A stretch of 64,000 nt of DNA from Gammaproteobacteria bacterium. Its GTDB lineage: Bacteria; Pseudomonadota; Gammaproteobacteria; Xanthomonadales; SZUA-36. A program made the position numbers and the translations under genes. Below, piece by piece: positions 63,994 to 64,000 of the stretch (within the stretch, counting starts at the first letter, position 1; each line of letters begins with the position of its first letter). Below the pieces are notes generated by a model. It worked only from the letters and a program-made list of their open reading frames with translations, did no database searches and had not been told where the DNA came from. The stretch covers positions 1 through 64,000 of the forward strand of contig JAUIBE010000011.1 of assembly GCA_030428105.1 (NCBI GenBank), read 5' to 3'.

Positions 63994-64000
63994 GTAAACA

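Overview
The window is a GC-rich, gene-dense bacterial chromosome segment with the gene content and gene orders of a free-living, aerobic gammaproteobacterium. Supporting signs are E1o/E2o/E3 of 2-oxoglutarate dehydrogenase in one operon, secreted cyclophilin next to lpxH, the large NAD-dependent glutamate dehydrogenase, PilH, class 2 PyrD and an IPTL-CTERM surface protein. A marine, Woeseia- or Wenzhouxiangella-like lineage would fit, but this is inference from gene content. I see no rRNA, tRNA, CRISPR, prophage or insertion sequence. Almost all of it is core metabolism.

Layout. 0.2-5.5 kb (+): an ALDH7-type semialdehyde dehydrogenase, pyrD, murB and a secreted M28 peptidase. 5.5-16.1 kb (-): a tightly packed run of acyl-CoA dehydrogenase, NAD-glutamate dehydrogenase, NAD kinase and an APH-fold kinase, then a 5'-nucleotidase and glutaryl-CoA dehydrogenase. 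ALDH7 and GcdH belong to lysine catabolism. 16.2-21 kb (+): an ArsR-methyltransferase fusion regulator followed by metH, with a 28-bp dyad overlapping the regulator's start codon. 21-23.2 kb (-): ugd and a periplasmic FKBP. 23.4-26.6 kb (+): a PAPS synthetase fusion and a sodium/solute symporter. 26.6-29.3 kb (+): a YtrA-type GntR/ABC operon headed by an unknown small protein and preceded by a clear promoter/operator. 29.4-38.3 kb: fumC (-), purB, sucA-sucB-lpdA (+). 38.4-44.6 kb: acuI, pilH, a peroxiredoxin, gyrA (-), a secreted cyclophilin and lpxH. 44.6-52.4 kb: a mixed region with a DUF455 protein, a TonB-like orphan, a small membrane protein behind a sigma-54-type promoter, a GNAT enzyme, the IPTL-CTERM protein, MAPEG, ung and a ferredoxin-NADP reductase. 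52.4-57.9 kb: a pyrimidine-salvage/degradation cluster (fungal-type cytosine deaminase, beta-ureidopropionase, NCS1 permease, PreT, PreA). 58-64 kb: secreted unknowns, a VOC protein, a DMT exporter with a divergent MocR regulator, and an exported methyltransferase-like protein.

The most unusual signal is not a gene. At least five intergenic sites carry a roughly 105-115 bp element that folds as a three-way junction: a long closing stem, a small hairpin with a CC turn, and a second hairpin with a TCCC-type loop. The stems are rebuilt with different sequences in different copies while staying complementary, so the fold rather than the sequence appears conserved. Two copies sit inverted to each other between fumC and purB. 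A sixth site keeps only the two small hairpins. Other items worth a second look are the SahR-like dyad over a start codon, the pyrimidine cluster that lacks a dihydropyrimidinase, the sigma-54 site and the exported methyltransferase.
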